Of a stretch of 50,048 nt of DNA, positions 15,744-25,714 are shown one piece after another. The stretch comes from Porticoccaceae bacterium. GTDB taxonomy: Bacteria; Pseudomonadota; Gammaproteobacteria; Pseudomonadales; Porticoccaceae. A model generated the notes under the pieces. It made no database searches, was not told where the DNA came from, and was given only the letters and a program-made list of their open reading frames with translations. The DNA lies in contig JABJEX010000033.1 in the NCBI GenBank assembly GCA_018663035.1, positions 1 to 50,048 on the forward strand. The letters are read 5' to 3'. Positions within the stretch are counted from its first letter, which is position 1. Each line of letters begins with the position of its first letter. The translations under genes were made by a program, and so were the position numbers.

Positions 15744-16757
15744 TCAGCAGATCAAAGTTTTGGACTTTTCGCCGGCAACTTCACGCACTAGCCGCGGGAC
15801 TAAAAAGCCTGGTAGCCGAGTTTGCAGGTCGGCGTAGATATTTTGAGCAAAATGCTGGGGAATATCAAAATGGCTAGCACCTTGAACCTGGTCTAAAAGG
15901 TGTAAGTAGTAGGGCATAGCGCCAATATCGAATAGCTTCTCACTGAGCTGGGCTAATGTTTCAGCATTATCGTTGACGCCCTTCAACAGCACCGTCTGGT
16001 TCATTACCCTAATACCTAGATTGGTCATTCGCTGTACTGCCTCCGTCACCTGCAGATTAATCTCGTTGCCATGATTAATATGCAATACCACCAGAGGCTT
16101 TAGTCTGGTGCTGCTGGCCCAGCGCAAAAAACCCTCATCAATTCGTGAGGGGATGACCACTGGAAGTCTGGTATGAATTCGCAGGCGCTTAATATGTGGG
16201 ATCGCGGCAATCTGTTCGCAGAGCCAGCCTAAGAAGTTATCGTTAGCAGCCAGTGGGTCTCCACCACTAAAAATCACTTCGTTAATCTCTTTGGCTTTAG
16301 CTATATAGTCTATGGCCTGTCGCCACTGCTGTTTACTCTGGCGGTTTTCTTGGTAGGGAAAGTGGCGGCGAAAACAGTATCTGCAGTTGATAGCGCAGCT
16401 TGGGCTGACAATAAGAAGCAGGCGATTGCTATATTTATGTACAATGCCCGGTGCGGGATTATGATCCGCCTCATGCAGGGGGTCTAGGCTGTAGCCGGGC
16501 ATAGATTGCATTTCGGCCGCAACTGGTAGTACCTGTGCTAACAGCGGATCCAAAGGGTTGCCTGGCTCCATGCGCTGCGCAAAAGACCGAGGTACTCGCA
16601 GGGGAAATTCCGAAATTGCCGCTGGGCTAATATTCAGTTGGTTGGGGTCCAGATTTAAATAGTCCAGTAACCTGTCAATAGACGTGAAGCTTTGGCTGAG
16701 CTCAGCCTGCCAGTTGGCTTGGATCTGGATAGGCTGGCTGTGGATGTTGGCGGACAT
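15744..16757 (-). CDS. epmB: EF-P beta-lysylation protein EpmB (lysine 2,3-aminomutase-like)
   Basis: This 337-residue radical SAM enzyme converts (S)-alpha-lysine to (R)-beta-lysine for attachment to elongation factor P by EpmA. The radical SAM motif CAINCRYC holds Cys121, Cys125 and Cys128, and FSGGDPLA binds SAM. The short length and the N-terminal NWQAELSQSF pattern are of the EpmB/YjeK kind rather than the longer catabolic lysine aminomutases. epmA and efp are not in the window. It is divergent from tadA, with 84 bases between the starts. Confidence 0.9.
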   Translation of the reverse strand: MSANIHSQPIQIQANWQAELSQSFTSIDRLLDYLNLDPNQLNISPAAISEFPLRVPRSFAQRMEPGNPLDPLLAQVLPVAAEMQSMPGYSLDPLHEADHNPAPGIVHKYSNRLLLIVSPSCAINCRYCFRRHFPYQENRQSKQQWRQAIDYIAKAKEINEVIFSGGDPLAANDNFLGWLCEQIAAIPHIKRLRIHTRLPVVIPSRIDEGFLRWASSTRLKPLVVLHINHGNEINLQVTEAVQRMTNLGIRVMNQTVLLKGVNDNAETLAQLSEKLFDIGAMPYYLHLLDQVQGASHFDIPQHFAQNIYADLQTRLPGFLVPRLVREVAGEKSKTLIC

Positions 16758-16841
16758 AGTAGCTGGTCTTTTAGAGGACTAAGGGAACGGGGTTATATTA
16801 CGCTATTTCCGTGGCCGCAGTGGATAAAGAGTGAGAATAGA

Positions 16842-17303
16842 TTGAGTACTGATGAGATTTTTATGAGCAGGGCGCTGGAGTTGGCCAGGCAGGCCGCTGC
16901 AGAGGGCGAAGTCCCAGTAGGTGCGCTGGTGGTCAAAGACGGCCTAGTCATTGCTGAGGGTTACAATCAGCCTATCTCCGGCTTTGACCCCACTGCCCAT
17001 GCTGAGATTGTGGCGATGCGTAAAGCCTCTGCCAACCTCAAAAATTACCGGTTGAGCGGCTGTGATCTCTACGTCACTATCGAGCCCTGTACCATGTGCG
17101 TTGGCGCTATGATTCATGCGCGCATCGAACGTTTGGTTTTTGGCGCAGCAGAGCCAAGGGCTGGCGCAATAACCAGCAAGTTATCTCTTATGGAGCACAG
17201 CCACTTTAATCACGATATTAAGTGGCAGGGTGGTTTGCTGGCTGAGCAATGCGGAAATCTAATGAGTGACTTTTTTCGCAGTAGGCGCGGCAAAAAAAGC
17301 TGA
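16842..17303 (+). CDS. tadA: tRNA-specific adenosine deaminase
   Basis: TadA converts A34 to inosine in the anticodon of tRNA-Arg(ACG). The zinc deaminase motifs are present: PTAHAEIVAM (His ligand and catalytic Glu) and EPCTMCVGAM (two Cys ligands). EVPVGALVV and NYRL also match E. coli TadA. The frame is open far upstream into epmB, so the start has to be chosen. TTG at 16842 gives 153 residues with a short lead like that of E. coli TadA and has a GAGTGAGA stretch upstream; ATG at 16863 is the alternative. mltF follows, convergent, with its stop 5 bases away. The order tadA-mltF-purL matches E. coli. Confidence 0.92.
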   Translation: MSTDEIFMSRALELARQAAAEGEVPVGALVVKDGLVIAEGYNQPISGFDPTAHAEIVAMRKASANLKNYRLSGCDLYVTIEPCTMCVGAMIHARIERLVFGAAEPRAGAITSKLSLMEHSHFNHDIKWQGGLLAEQCGNLMSDFFRSRRGKKS

Positions 17304-17307
17304 CCGT

Positions 17308-18765
17308 CTATAGCGAGGGCAGATCATCTAGTCTCCACTCGATGGCTTCTACTCCATTGGTCTCTGGTATCTCTGGTTTATCGGTCTGTTGCGATAATGA
17401 GTGTAATCGCAGAAAGGTTCTGTAGTACTGAATATTGTCTACGTAGACTACCGGCTCGTTGCCTCGAGCATAGCCATGCCTGAGTGTTGAATAAAACTTT
17501 TTATCACTGAGCTTGGGTAAGTGCAGGCGGACATCTGCCCAGACATCCGGGTTCTTGCCGTTGCGTTGGGTTAGGATGCGTGCATCCTCTAAATGACCAA
17601 AGCCAACATTGTAAGCAGCTAGCGCCAGCAGCGTGCGATCTGGATCAAGAATCCGTTTCGGCAGGCGTGCCTTTAGCTTTAGAAGATAGGCCGTGCCTCC
17701 CTCAATGCTCTGTGCTGGGTCAAGCCTGTTGCTGACATTCATCTCTCGCGCTGTATCCAGCGTCAACATCATCATGCCTCGGACTCCGGTAGGCGATTTT
17801 GCTCTCGGATTCCAGTGTGACTCCTGATACGACAGTGCAGCCAAGAGATGCCAGTCGACATTAAACTGAGCAGCGGTCTGCCTAAAAAGTGCTTCGTAAG
17901 CAGGCAGCCTTGTAGCTGTCAGCCTGCTCAGGCGCTGGGAATCTGCCGCTGAAAAGTTTTCGGTCTGAGCCAGTAGCTCCTCAGTCATATTGTCGAGCTC
18001 GCCTGACTCTATATAGTCGCTGAGAAACCCATTGGCCGCGGCCAATAAAGTACCGTCATTGTGTGTGGCAAAGGCCCAGGCCATCTGCTGAGGTTCAGAT
18101 ATATCGAAGGCTCTGCGAGCCCTGGGGTAGAGGTGCCGGCTGATCAAATAGGCAAGGGAGTCTACGATGGTGTACTTAATTTCGCCTTCGTGAACTCGAC
18201 GAATTAGATCACTCATTTCCGCTTGATCCTGTTCAACCCAGCTAAGGTTTGGATATTTAGTCTGTAGTTTTTTCAGTTGTTCACTGTGGGATGAATCAGC
18301 AATCACTATTAGTTCGCCATCTAGGTCATTCAGTGATTTTGGCCGCTTGCTGCCACTTCGATACACCAGCTGTTGAGTGACGTTCAAATAGGGGGTGGCA
18401 AAACTCAGTGACTGGTTGCGCTTAGCCGTCTTGACGATATTGGCAGCCGCAAAATCTCCCTGCGGAGTACCCACTGAAAGCAGCAGCCGACGCAGCGTCG
18501 GCTTAGTATTTACCACCAGCTCAACGCCAAGGCTGTCAGCAAAGGCTTTGGCCAGCAGATAATCAAAGCCATTTTTGCCGTGGCCGTCCTCAAAGTAAGT
18601 GGTGGGCCCCGGCATGGTGATCATGGTCAGCTGGCCGCTGGCCTGCACTTTTTGTAGGTCGCTGAGGCTGGTACTGCTGGCCATAAAGATAGAAAACAGC
18701 ACAAGAACCGGAATCAGAATAATCCGATTGCGCAGCTTTCTTGTTCTGTTGGAGAGTTCTCGCAT
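17308..18765 (-). CDS. mltF: Membrane-bound lytic murein transglycosylase F
   Basis: MltF cleaves peptidoglycan glycan strands and forms 1,6-anhydro-muramyl ends. The 485 residues show an N-terminal hydrophobic segment (about 15-31), a solute-binding-protein-like domain (about 45-265) that acts as a regulatory module in the family, and an SLT domain (about 285-440) with catalytic Glu315 in SYQESHW, then GVRGMMMLT and LALAAYNVGFGH. I see no clear lipobox; the N-terminal segment could serve as an uncleaved anchor. It is divergent from purL, as in E. coli. Confidence 0.92.
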   Translation of the reverse strand: MRELSNRTRKLRNRIILIPVLVLFSIFMASSTSLSDLQKVQASGQLTMITMPGPTTYFEDGHGKNGFDYLLAKAFADSLGVELVVNTKPTLRRLLLSVGTPQGDFAAANIVKTAKRNQSLSFATPYLNVTQQLVYRSGSKRPKSLNDLDGELIVIADSSHSEQLKKLQTKYPNLSWVEQDQAEMSDLIRRVHEGEIKYTIVDSLAYLISRHLYPRARRAFDISEPQQMAWAFATHNDGTLLAAANGFLSDYIESGELDNMTEELLAQTENFSAADSQRLSRLTATRLPAYEALFRQTAAQFNVDWHLLAALSYQESHWNPRAKSPTGVRGMMMLTLDTAREMNVSNRLDPAQSIEGGTAYLLKLKARLPKRILDPDRTLLALAAYNVGFGHLEDARILTQRNGKNPDVWADVRLHLPKLSDKKFYSTLRHGYARGNEPVVYVDNIQYYRTFLRLHSLSQQTDKPEIPETNGVEAIEWRLDDLPSL

Positions 18766-18927
18766 TATTTTACAGCCACCTCTTGGAGATCTGTATTTTG
18801 CTTTTTTACGAATGTAGCCGCGAACAAAATAAATGTACAGTCTTTGCTAAATTCTGTCTGCCTAAACGCAGTTTTTTCGGCTAGAATAGCGCCCTTTCCC
18901 TAATGACGACTTTTGAGACCAGCCTTC

Positions 18928-21900
18928 ATGATCATCCTCAACGGCGCACCATCTCTATCCGCCTTCCGACGTCGAAAATTGCTTTCGAGTTTACAAAAAG
19001 CTGTACCAGCGGTTACCTCAGTAGTGGCCGAGTATGTGCATTTTGCAGAGGTGCGTGGCAGCCTGTCAGCAGCTAAAAGATCTACATTAGAAGCGCTGAT
19101 GACCTACGGTCCTAGGCAGGAATCTGGTTCAACTGAGGGCACTCTATTGCTGGTGGTGCCGAGACCGGGAACCATTTCCCCTTGGTCCAGCAAGGCCACA
19201 GATATAGCTCATAACTGCGGTCTCGACGACGTGGTGCGTGTTGAGCGAGGCATTGCCTACTATATTGGGGCCAGCGAGACCCTCTGTGAAGACAGCTTGG
19301 CACAGCTCTCTCAGGAGCTGAGTGACCGGATGGTTGAGTCAGTGTTTACCGAGCTTGAGCAGGCCGAGGCTCTGTTTACTCATCATCAGCCCAAGCCGTT
19401 AACACAGGTGGATATTTTGGGTGGTGGTGCCAAGGCTCTTCAGCTTGCCAATGTTGAGTTGGGTCTAGCGCTAGCCGAAGATGAAATTGACTATCTGGTT
19501 GCCAGCTTCGAAGAGCTTCAGCGCAACCCATCAGATACAGAATTAATGATGTTTGCTCAGGCAAACTCAGAGCACTGCAGGCACAAAATTTTCAATGCCA
19601 GTTGGACGCTGGATGGTGTAGATCAGGAACACTCGCTCTTTGGCATGATCCGCAACACCAACAATCTAGGTGGGGAAAACGTTCTCTCTGCCTACTCCGA
19701 TAATGCCGCAGTGGTCACCGGCTCGCTGGGCGGGCGTTTTTATCCCGACCCTGAGACTAAAGAATATGGCTATAGTCAGGAGCCTGTGCACCTACTAATG
19801 AAGGTGGAAACCCATAATCACCCCACGGCAATTTCTCCATACTCTGGTGCTGGCACTGGCTCTGGGGGGGAGATTCGTGACGAGGGGGCTGTGGGTCGTG
19901 GCTCTAAACCCAAGGTTGGGCTGGTTGGCTTTACAGTGTCTAACCTGCAGATCCCTGGATATGTGCAGCCCTGGGAACAGGATTATGGTAAGCCTGAGCG
20001 AATAGTTTCGGCTTTAGATATTATGACCGAGGGCCCCATTGGTGGCGCTGCCTTCAACAATGAATTTGGCCGTCCCAATATCTGTGGCTACTTTAGGAGT
20101 TTTGAAGTCGACTTTGCTGGCGAGCGTCGCGGTTATCACAAACCAATCATGATTGCCGGTGGATATGGCAATATCCGTGAAGAGCACATTGATAAGCCTG
20201 AATTTGGACCCGGCGCCATACTGGTTGTGCTTGGTGGGCCTGCTATGTTGATTGGTCTGGGTGGCGGTGCAGCATCCTCCATGACCACTGGCAGTAGCTC
20301 TGCGGATTTAGACTTTGCCTCGGTGCAGCGCCAGAACCCCGAAATCGAAAGACGCTGTCAGGAGGTCATTGACCAGTGCTGGCAGTTGGGTGATATCAAT
20401 CCCATCGCCTTTATCCATGACGTGGGTGCTGGTGGTCTGTCGAACGCATTGCCAGAGCTGGTTAAAGACGGCGGCACTGGTGGTCGTTTCGACCTGCGCA
20501 AGGTGCCGAACGACGAGCCTGGCATGTCGCCAGTGGAGATTTGGTGTAATGAGGCTCAAGAGCGTTATGTACTGGCGATTAAGCCAGAGGACGTAGAGCG
20601 CTTCACCTCCATCTGTGAGAGAGAGCGCTGCCCCTATGCTTTGGTGGGTGAAGCTGTCGCAGAAAAGCACATTACCCTGACCGATGATCACTTCGACAAC
20701 AACCCAGTTGATCTCCCTATGTCGGTGCTGTTTGGCAAGCCACCAAAAATGCACCGCACAGCCACTAAGCTAGATCTGCCGAGCAGTCCATTTGCGCCAG
20801 AGAATTGCGATATCAACGACGCAGTTTTCCGTGTTCTCAGGCATCCAGCCGTGGCTAGTAAAAACTTTTTGATTACCATCGGTGATCGCTCGGTGAGCGG
20901 TATGGTGGCGCGCGATCAAATGGTTGGCCCCTGGCAGATTCCGGTAGCTGATTGCGCTGTAACCACCGTGACTTACGACTCCTGTGCTGGTGAGGCAATG
21001 GCTATGGGCGAGCGCACACCGCTGGCCCTTATCGATGCTCCTGCCTCTGGCCGTATGGCAATAGGCGAGGCGATTACTAATATCAGTGCTGCGCGCATTG
21101 GTAGTCTGGTCGATATCAAACTATCGGCCAACTGGATGTGTGCCGCAGGTTCACCGGGTGAAGACGAAAAGCTCTACCGTACAGTTGAAGCCGTGGGTAT
21201 GGATCTATGCCCCAAACTTGGCATTACAGTTCCCGTTGGCAAAGACAGTATGTCCATGCGTACCGCCTGGCAGGATGAGAGCGGCGACAAGTCTGTGACT
21301 GCGCCACTGTCACTGATTATCACTGGTTTTTCGCCGGTTCTGGATGTTCGCAAAACTCTGACACCCCAGCTGCGCACTGATCAGGGTGATACAGAGCTAC
21401 TGCTTTTAGATCTGGGTGCCGGTGCTAATCGCATGGGCGGCTCTATTCTGGCTCAGGTGTTTTCAGAGTTTGGTGATGTGGCCCCAGATGTGGATGACCC
21501 AGAGGCGTTAAAGGGCTTTTTCTATACATTGCAGGCGGCTCTTGAGCAAGGCGATATTCTCGCTTACCACGATCGCTCCGATGGTGGACTCCTGGCCACC
21601 TTGGCAGAGATGAGCTTTGCCGGCCATGTCGGTATAGATGTCAGCCTAGACGCACTGGATAGCAACTGGATGGCTGCGTTGTTTAATGAAGAGCTGGGTG
21701 CTGTTATTCAGGTGCGCTGTGAGCAGAGTCAGCGATTACAGGCAGAATTTAGCAGTGCTGGCGTCAATGTTCATCATTTGGGAACGTTAAATGCTAGTGA
21801 CAACCTCAATATTCGTCGTGATGGACAGATGCTGTTCTCGCAGAGCAGAGCTACCCTGCAAAAATCTTGGAGCGAGACATCCTATCAGGTGGCATCACTG

Positions 21901-22800
21901 CGTGATAACGCCGAATGTGTAAAAGAAGAATTCGAGCGTATCACCCAGGCCGATGATGGCCTATCGGCCAGCCTAACTTTTGATCCTGCCGAGGATATCA
22001 GTGCGCCCTACGTCAAAACTGGGGTAAAACCCAGAGTGGCAATTGTCCGTGAGCAGGGTGTCAACAGCCACCTAGAGATGGCCGCGGCATTTGATCGCGC
22101 TGGCTTTACAGCTGTGGACGTGCACATGAGTGATCTATTAGCTGGTCGTCGCTCGCTGACAGATTTCTCCGGCATGGTTGCCTGTGGTGGGTTCTCCTAT
22201 GGCGATGTGCTTGGGGCGGGTGAAGGCTGGGCTAAAACCGTATTATTTAATGAGCAGATTCGCGACCAGTTCCAGCAGTTCTTCCATCGTCCTGAGACCT
22301 TTAGTTTGGGTGTCTGCAATGGCTGCCAGATGCTGAGTAATCTCAAGCCGTTAATTCCCGGCGCTGAACTATGGCCGCGATTTGTCCGCAACCTATCCGA
22401 GCAGTTTGAGGCGCGCTTCTCATTGGTAAGAGTTGAAGAATCGCCGTCTATATTCCTGAAGGGTATGGCTGGTACTCATATGCCTATCGCTGTATCCCAT
22501 GGTGAGGGCCGTGCCGAATTTGCCAGTGCCGAGGCCCTTGCGCAGCTACAGCAAACCGATCAGATTGCGATGCGCTTTTTAGAGAATGATCTCTCTGTAG
22601 CCTCGCGCTACCCAGCTAATCCCAATGGTTCGCCTGATGGAATTACTGGGGTTACCAGTGCCGATGGTCGTGCCACATTAATGATGCCGCATCCTGAGCG
22701 AGTATTCCGTACCGTTCAAAATTCTTGGCACCCAGATAATTGGGGTGAGGATAGTGGGTGGATGCGACTCTTCAGGAATGCCCGCACCTTTATTGATTAA
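18928..22800 (+). CDS. purL: Phosphoribosylformylglycinamidine synthase
   Basis: This 1290-residue large-type PurL carries out step 4 of purine synthesis (FGAR + Gln + ATP to FGAM). It has the N-terminal PurS-like region, two AIR-synthase-type repeats ([66 protein letters not shown]) and a C-terminal glutamine amidotransferase with the nucleophile Cys in GVCNGCQML and the closing MPHPERVFR. The frame opens at a TTG at 18913, but ATG at 18928 starts exactly where E. coli PurL does (ILxGxPxLSAFR). It is divergent from mltF and followed 25 bases later by a small conserved gene. Confidence 0.97.
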   Translation: MIILNGAPSLSAFRRRKLLSSLQKAVPAVTSVVAEYVHFAEVRGSLSAAKRSTLEALMTYGPRQESGSTEGTLLLVVPRPGTISPWSSKATDIAHNCGLDDVVRVERGIAYYIGASETLCEDSLAQLSQELSDRMVESVFTELEQAEALFTHHQPKPLTQVDILGGGAKALQLANVELGLALAEDEIDYLVASFEELQRNPSDTELMMFAQANSEHCRHKIFNASWTLDGVDQEHSLFGMIRNTNNLGGENVLSAYSDNAAVVTGSLGGRFYPDPETKEYGYSQEPVHLLMKVETHNHPTAISPYSGAGTGSGGEIRDEGAVGRGSKPKVGLVGFTVSNLQIPGYVQPWEQDYGKPERIVSALDIMTEGPIGGAAFNNEFGRPNICGYFRSFEVDFAGERRGYHKPIMIAGGYGNIREEHIDKPEFGPGAILVVLGGPAMLIGLGGGAASSMTTGSSSADLDFASVQRQNPEIERRCQEVIDQCWQLGDINPIAFIHDVGAGGLSNALPELVKDGGTGGRFDLRKVPNDEPGMSPVEIWCNEAQERYVLAIKPEDVERFTSICERERCPYALVGEAVAEKHITLTDDHFDNNPVDLPMSVLFGKPPKMHRTATKLDLPSSPFAPENCDINDAVFRVLRHPAVASKNFLITIGDRSVSGMVARDQMVGPWQIPVADCAVTTVTYDSCAGEAMAMGERTPLALIDAPASGRMAIGEAITNISAARIGSLVDIKLSANWMCAAGSPGEDEKLYRTVEAVGMDLCPKLGITVPVGKDSMSMRTAWQDESGDKSVTAPLSLIITGFSPVLDVRKTLTPQLRTDQGDTELLLLDLGAGANRMGGSILAQVFSEFGDVAPDVDDPEALKGFFYTLQAALEQGDILAYHDRSDGGLLATLAEMSFAGHVGIDVSLDALDSNWMAALFNEELGAVIQVRCEQSQRLQAEFSSAGVNVHHLGTLNASDNLNIRRDGQMLFSQSRATLQKSWSETSYQVASLRDNAECVKEEFERITQADDGLSASLTFDPAEDISAPYVKTGVKPRVAIVREQGVNSHLEMAAAFDRAGFTAVDVHMSDLLAGRRSLTDFSGMVACGGFSYGDVLGAGEGWAKTVLFNEQIRDQFQQFFHRPETFSLGVCNGCQMLSNLKPLIPGAELWPRFVRNLSEQFEARFSLVRVEESPSIFLKGMAGTHMPIAVSHGEGRAEFASAEALAQLQQTDQIAMRFLENDLSVASRYPANPNGSPDGITGVTSADGRATLMMPHPERVFRTVQNSWHPDNWGEDSGWMRLFRNARTFID

Positions 22801-22825
22801 CCAACAAACACTGAGGGCCTAACTA

Positions 22826-23089
22826 ATGAAGAAGATTGAAAATGAAGATCAGTTAGTAAAAAAGGCCCTACAGGTTGGCGCTGTCTATGCTAAAAAGCGT
22901 GCCTATGGTGAGATTGAAGCTCAGGACTCGGTTAAGCTGAAGGTGGAGTTTATCTATAAGGTGTTGGTTGAAGATAAGCTAATTCAGCCTTTGGCTAAAG
23001 ACCAGATCAGTGATCCCAATATGCGCCACAAGCTAGCGCTGTGGATTTCTCGGCAGCTTCCAGCAGACCACCCTCTTTTAACCGAGTAA
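22826..23089 (+). CDS. Small conserved protein, resembles DUF5062
   Basis: This is an 87-residue charged, mainly helical protein of unknown function, with no signal peptide or membrane segment. The pattern KKIENEDQLVKKAL at the start, VEFIYKVLVEDKLIQPL in the middle and RHKLALWISRQLPADHPLL at the end resembles the DUF5062 family of marine gammaproteobacteria as I recall it. No cofactor or metal motif is seen. It lies 25 bases after purL on the same strand and may be co-transcribed. Real coding is supported by length and composition; the family name is only moderately sure. Confidence 0.65.
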   Translation: MKKIENEDQLVKKALQVGAVYAKKRAYGEIEAQDSVKLKVEFIYKVLVEDKLIQPLAKDQISDPNMRHKLALWISRQLPADHPLLTE

Positions 23090-23104
23090 AAATAATTTCC
23101 ACTC

Positions 23105-23156
23105 ACCCAAATGTCATCCTGAGCCTAGTGAAGGATCTGTTGTGGATATTTTGGGT
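23105..23156. repeat. Hairpin repeat with a TCATCCTGAG...GAAGGATCT core
   Basis: ACCCAAA (23105-23111) pairs with TTTGGGT (23150-23156), and ATCCT (23116-23120) with AGGAT (23132-23136). The core at 23115-23138 matches a short interspersed sequence that recurs in many unrelated bacterial genomes. It lies just after the gene at 22826-23089 and is the first of three hairpins in this gene-free stretch. Confidence 0.55.
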
Positions 23157-23180
23157 TAACTTTTTATAGGGCAGGCTTAT

Positions 23181-23255
23181 CTGCCTCTTGGGCCTTTCAA
23201 GACACGACGTGAATACATCCCTGCTGGCCAGAGTCTTAAAACGCCCAAGAGACAG
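23181..23255. repeat. Imperfect inverted repeat, 23-nt arms
   Basis: Arms 23181-23203 and 23233-23255 are complementary with 3 mismatches. The 29-base loop contains GACGTGAATACATCCCTG (with the adjoining arm), a string I recall from interspersed repeats in marine gammaproteobacteria. No ORF here looks real. A REP-like or MITE-like origin is inference. Confidence 0.6.
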
Positions 23256-23311
23256 TTAAGCTTAAATATCGAGCATAATTGTAGTTTTATCTGATGTGCT
23301 GCGGTATTTCT

Positions 23312-23482
23312 GAAGTGTTCGGGTAGATCCTTGAGATCGGTCCCATGGGTACAGGTATTTTCAGCGTTCGCACAACTCGCGTTTCTCTTCGAGAAAAGCT
23401 CAGACAAGTACTCTCTCAATCTGAAAATACCTGCACCCATAAGCGGGCCCTGATTGATCTCAAGGATCTACCCGAACACTTC
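23312..23482. repeat. 171-bp palindromic element upstream of rnpB
   Basis: The outer arms 23312-23338 and 23456-23482 are perfectly complementary over 27 bases. The inner arms 23345-23364 and 23421-23440 match in 19 of 20, and GGTCCC (23339-23344) nearly pairs with GGGCCC (23445-23450). The 56-base centre holds a further small hairpin, TTTCTC/GAGAAA at 23382-23396. The element ends 36 bases before the mature rnpB 5' end, so it overlaps the likely rnpB promoter zone. Both strands carry short open frames that share a peptide only because the DNA is palindromic. Confidence 0.85.
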
Positions 23483-23518
23483 CCCCACCTCACTTCAACC
23501 TATGGTATCCTTCGCGCC

Positions 23519-23900
<382 letters not shown>

Positions 23901-23910
23901 GATAGAAAAC

Positions 23911-23947
23911 AAAAAGGGCCAGCACTTTTGTGCTGGCCCTTTTTGTT
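23911..23947 (+). terminator. Rho-independent terminator of rnpB
   Basis: A perfect 14-bp stem pairs 23911-23924 (AAAAAGGGCCAGCA) with 23931-23944, around loop CTTTTG and ending in T5. It begins 10 bases after the rnpB 3' end and separates rnpB from the mraZ promoter. Confidence 0.95.
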
Positions 23948-24197
23948 AGTTTGGCGATCAGCCTGACAAATTTTATCCGCAGAGACTTATTTTTATATGC
24001 TTTTATGGTCTAAAAAATACATCAACTAAAAATAATTATTCTTAAAAACCCCTAAACCTCGAAGTTACTTTAAGTTGTGGCCTTAGGGTCATGTTTTATA
24101 TTGCTAATTATTTTCTCCCCTCATCAGGCTCCGAACCAATCTCGCAACATTAACGGAACCTACTGATTTTATTAACTTTTTTAGTGTTCCCCTAGCA
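23948..24197. other. AT-rich gene-free stretch between rnpB and the mraZ promoter
   Basis: I see no gene, RNA or clear repeat here. The stretch is AT-rich with several A and T runs, which could favour bending or promoter activity. It ends at the -35 box of the mraZ promoter. Confidence 0.6.
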
Positions 24198-24226
24198 TTG
24201 ACATTGGTCTTGGATCACCATAATCT
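24198..24226 (+). promoter_or_regulatory. Sigma70 promoter of the mraZ/dcw cluster
   Basis: A consensus -35 TTGACA (24198-24203), a 17-base spacer and a -10 TAATCT (24221-24226) form a strong promoter. Transcription should begin near 24233, about 60 bases before the mraZ ATG. The TTG of the -35 box happens to open the mraZ reading frame and should not be taken as its start codon. Confidence 0.85.
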
Positions 24227-24242
24227 GCACAGATGGATAAAA

Positions 24243-24279
24243 GTGGCGAAAAGTGGCGATTTTAGGTTAACAAGTGGAG
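24243..24279 (+). promoter_or_regulatory. MraZ direct-repeat operator
   Basis: GTGGCG at 24243 and 24253 and GTGGAG at 24274 are repeats in register with a roughly 10-base period; a weaker AGGTTA fills the missing slot near 24264. MraZ is known to repress its own operon by binding several TGG-type repeats one helical turn apart between promoter and gene, which is the layout here. Confidence 0.75.
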
Positions 24280-24293
24280 ACAAAGGGCTAAAA

Positions 24294-24761
24294 ATGTTCA
24301 GAGGTAGTGATCCAATCAATATGGATGCTAAGGGCCGGATGGCAATTCCGACTCGCTACCGTGCTCTGCTCGAAGATATTTGCTCCAACGACCTAGTTAT
24401 CACTATCGATATGAAGTCTACCTGTTTGACGCTCTCTCCGCTTCCGGAGTGGAGAAAATTTGAAGAGAAAGTGGCCTCGCTGCCAGCGATGGACGAGCTT
24501 GGTGAAATGCTGAGCCGATTTGTTGTGGGTCAGGCCAAAGACTTGCAGGTTGATGGTAGTGGGCGAATTCTCATTCCAACAGAGCTGCGCGGATACGCGG
24601 AGCTGGAAAAGAAGCTGGTGTTGGTAGGTCGTACTCAGCGCTTAGAGATTTGGTCAGAAGATAACTGGAACGCCGAGCGCGAGAAGTCTCAAGAAAATTA
24701 TCGCAGCATGTTGATGGGTAAAGACAACATGTCCGACGCTCTCAAAAACCTTTCCTGGTAA
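24294..24761 (+). CDS. mraZ: Transcriptional regulator MraZ
   Basis: MraZ is a ring-forming DNA-binding protein with two SpoVT/AbrB-like repeats that controls the dcw cluster. The repeats are visible as NMDAKGRMAIPTRYR near residue 9 and QVDGSGRILIPTELR in the second half. The start at 24294 gives 155 residues and MFRG, as in E. coli. The open frame extends upstream to a TTG at 24198, but that is the -35 box, and the extension runs through the operator repeats. rsmH begins 10 bases after the stop. Confidence 0.95.
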   Translation: MFRGSDPINMDAKGRMAIPTRYRALLEDICSNDLVITIDMKSTCLTLSPLPEWRKFEEKVASLPAMDELGEMLSRFVVGQAKDLQVDGSGRILIPTELRGYAELEKKLVLVGRTQRLEIWSEDNWNAEREKSQENYRSMLMGKDNMSDALKNLSW

Positions 24762-24771
24762 GAGGCCTGTT

Positions 24772-25713
24772 ATGGATAGTACCGAACAGACTATGCATAC
24801 CACAGTGTTACTACATGAGGCGGTCGACGCCCTGATGGTTGACCCGGATGGTTTTTATGTCGATGGCACCTTTGGTCGCGGCGGCCACAGTGCGGAGTTG
24901 CTGGCGAGACTTTCAGATCAGGGTTCGGTGATTGCAATCGATAAGGACCCTCAGGCCATTGTCGAAGGCCAGCAGCGCTTTGCCAATGACAGCAGATTAT
25001 CGCTAGTGCACGGCAGTTTTGCCGAACTATCAGAGATTGTTGCCCAGGCCGAAAAAGCTGGCAGCCTTTCTGGTGTTTTGCTGGATCTGGGCGTGTCATC
25101 CCCTCAGCTGGATCAAGCGGAGCGAGGATTTAGTTTTATGCGCGACGGACCTCTGGATATGCGCATGGATACCAGTAGAGGTCTGTCGGCGGCGGACTGG
25201 ATAGCCAGCGCTGAAGAGCAAGACATTGCCCGAGTGCTTAAAGAGTACGGTGAGGAGCGCTTCGCTCGGCGGATGGCCGGAGCCGTGGTAAAAGAGCGCG
25301 CTAAAAATCCGATCACCAGCACAGTGCAGTTGGCAAAAATATTGGCTGCGGCCCACCCTGCTTGGGAGCGCGGCAAGCATCCGGCGACCAAGGCGTTTCA
25401 GGCTATCAGAATTTTTATTAACCGCGAGTTGGATGATCTAGAGGATTTGCTTGCGCAGATAGTAGATACCTTAAAGGTAGGCGGCCGTCTGGTAGTTATC
25501 AGCTTTCACTCCCTAGAAGACCGACGTGTAAAACGTTTTATTCGTGATCAGGAGCAGGGCATCAAGTTACCTAAAAATCTTCCTGTCCGTGATGTTGATC
25601 GCGGAGTACGCTTGGTCAAGGTAGGTAAGGCGATTAAGCCGGCCAACACTGAGGTTGATCTCAATATCAGGTCGCGCAGTGCAGTAATGCGCATTGCGGA
25701 GCGAGTTGCCTGA
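24772..25713 (+). CDS. rsmH: 16S rRNA m4C1402 methyltransferase
   Basis: RsmH (MraW) methylates N4 of C1402 in 16S rRNA near the P site. The 313-residue protein has the SAM-binding motif YVDGTFGRGGHS near residue 30, GVLLDLGVSSPQLD, the helical insert with ERFARRMAGAVV, and the C-terminal VVISFHSLEDRRVKRFIR. The length is normal. ftsL begins 1 base after its stop codon. Confidence 0.97.
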   Translation: MDSTEQTMHTTVLLHEAVDALMVDPDGFYVDGTFGRGGHSAELLARLSDQGSVIAIDKDPQAIVEGQQRFANDSRLSLVHGSFAELSEIVAQAEKAGSLSGVLLDLGVSSPQLDQAERGFSFMRDGPLDMRMDTSRGLSAADWIASAEEQDIARVLKEYGEERFARRMAGAVVKERAKNPITSTVQLAKILAAAHPAWERGKHPATKAFQAIRIFINRELDDLEDLLAQIVDTLKVGGRLVVISFHSLEDRRVKRFIRDQEQGIKLPKNLPVRDVDRGVRLVKVGKAIKPANTEVDLNIRSRSAVMRIAERVA

Positions 25714-25714
25714 G

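Noticed and set aside
16692-16841. Long N-terminal extension of tadA into the epmB start
   Set aside because: The extension has no match to TadA and overlaps the divergent epmB coding region and the shared promoter gap.
18913-18927. TTG start of purL 5 codons upstream
   Set aside because: ATG at 18928 aligns with the known PurL N-terminus.
24198-24293. N-terminal extension of mraZ from TTG at 24198
   Set aside because: The TTG is the -35 box of the promoter, and the extension spans the -10 box and operator repeats; E. coli MraZ begins at the ATG chosen here.
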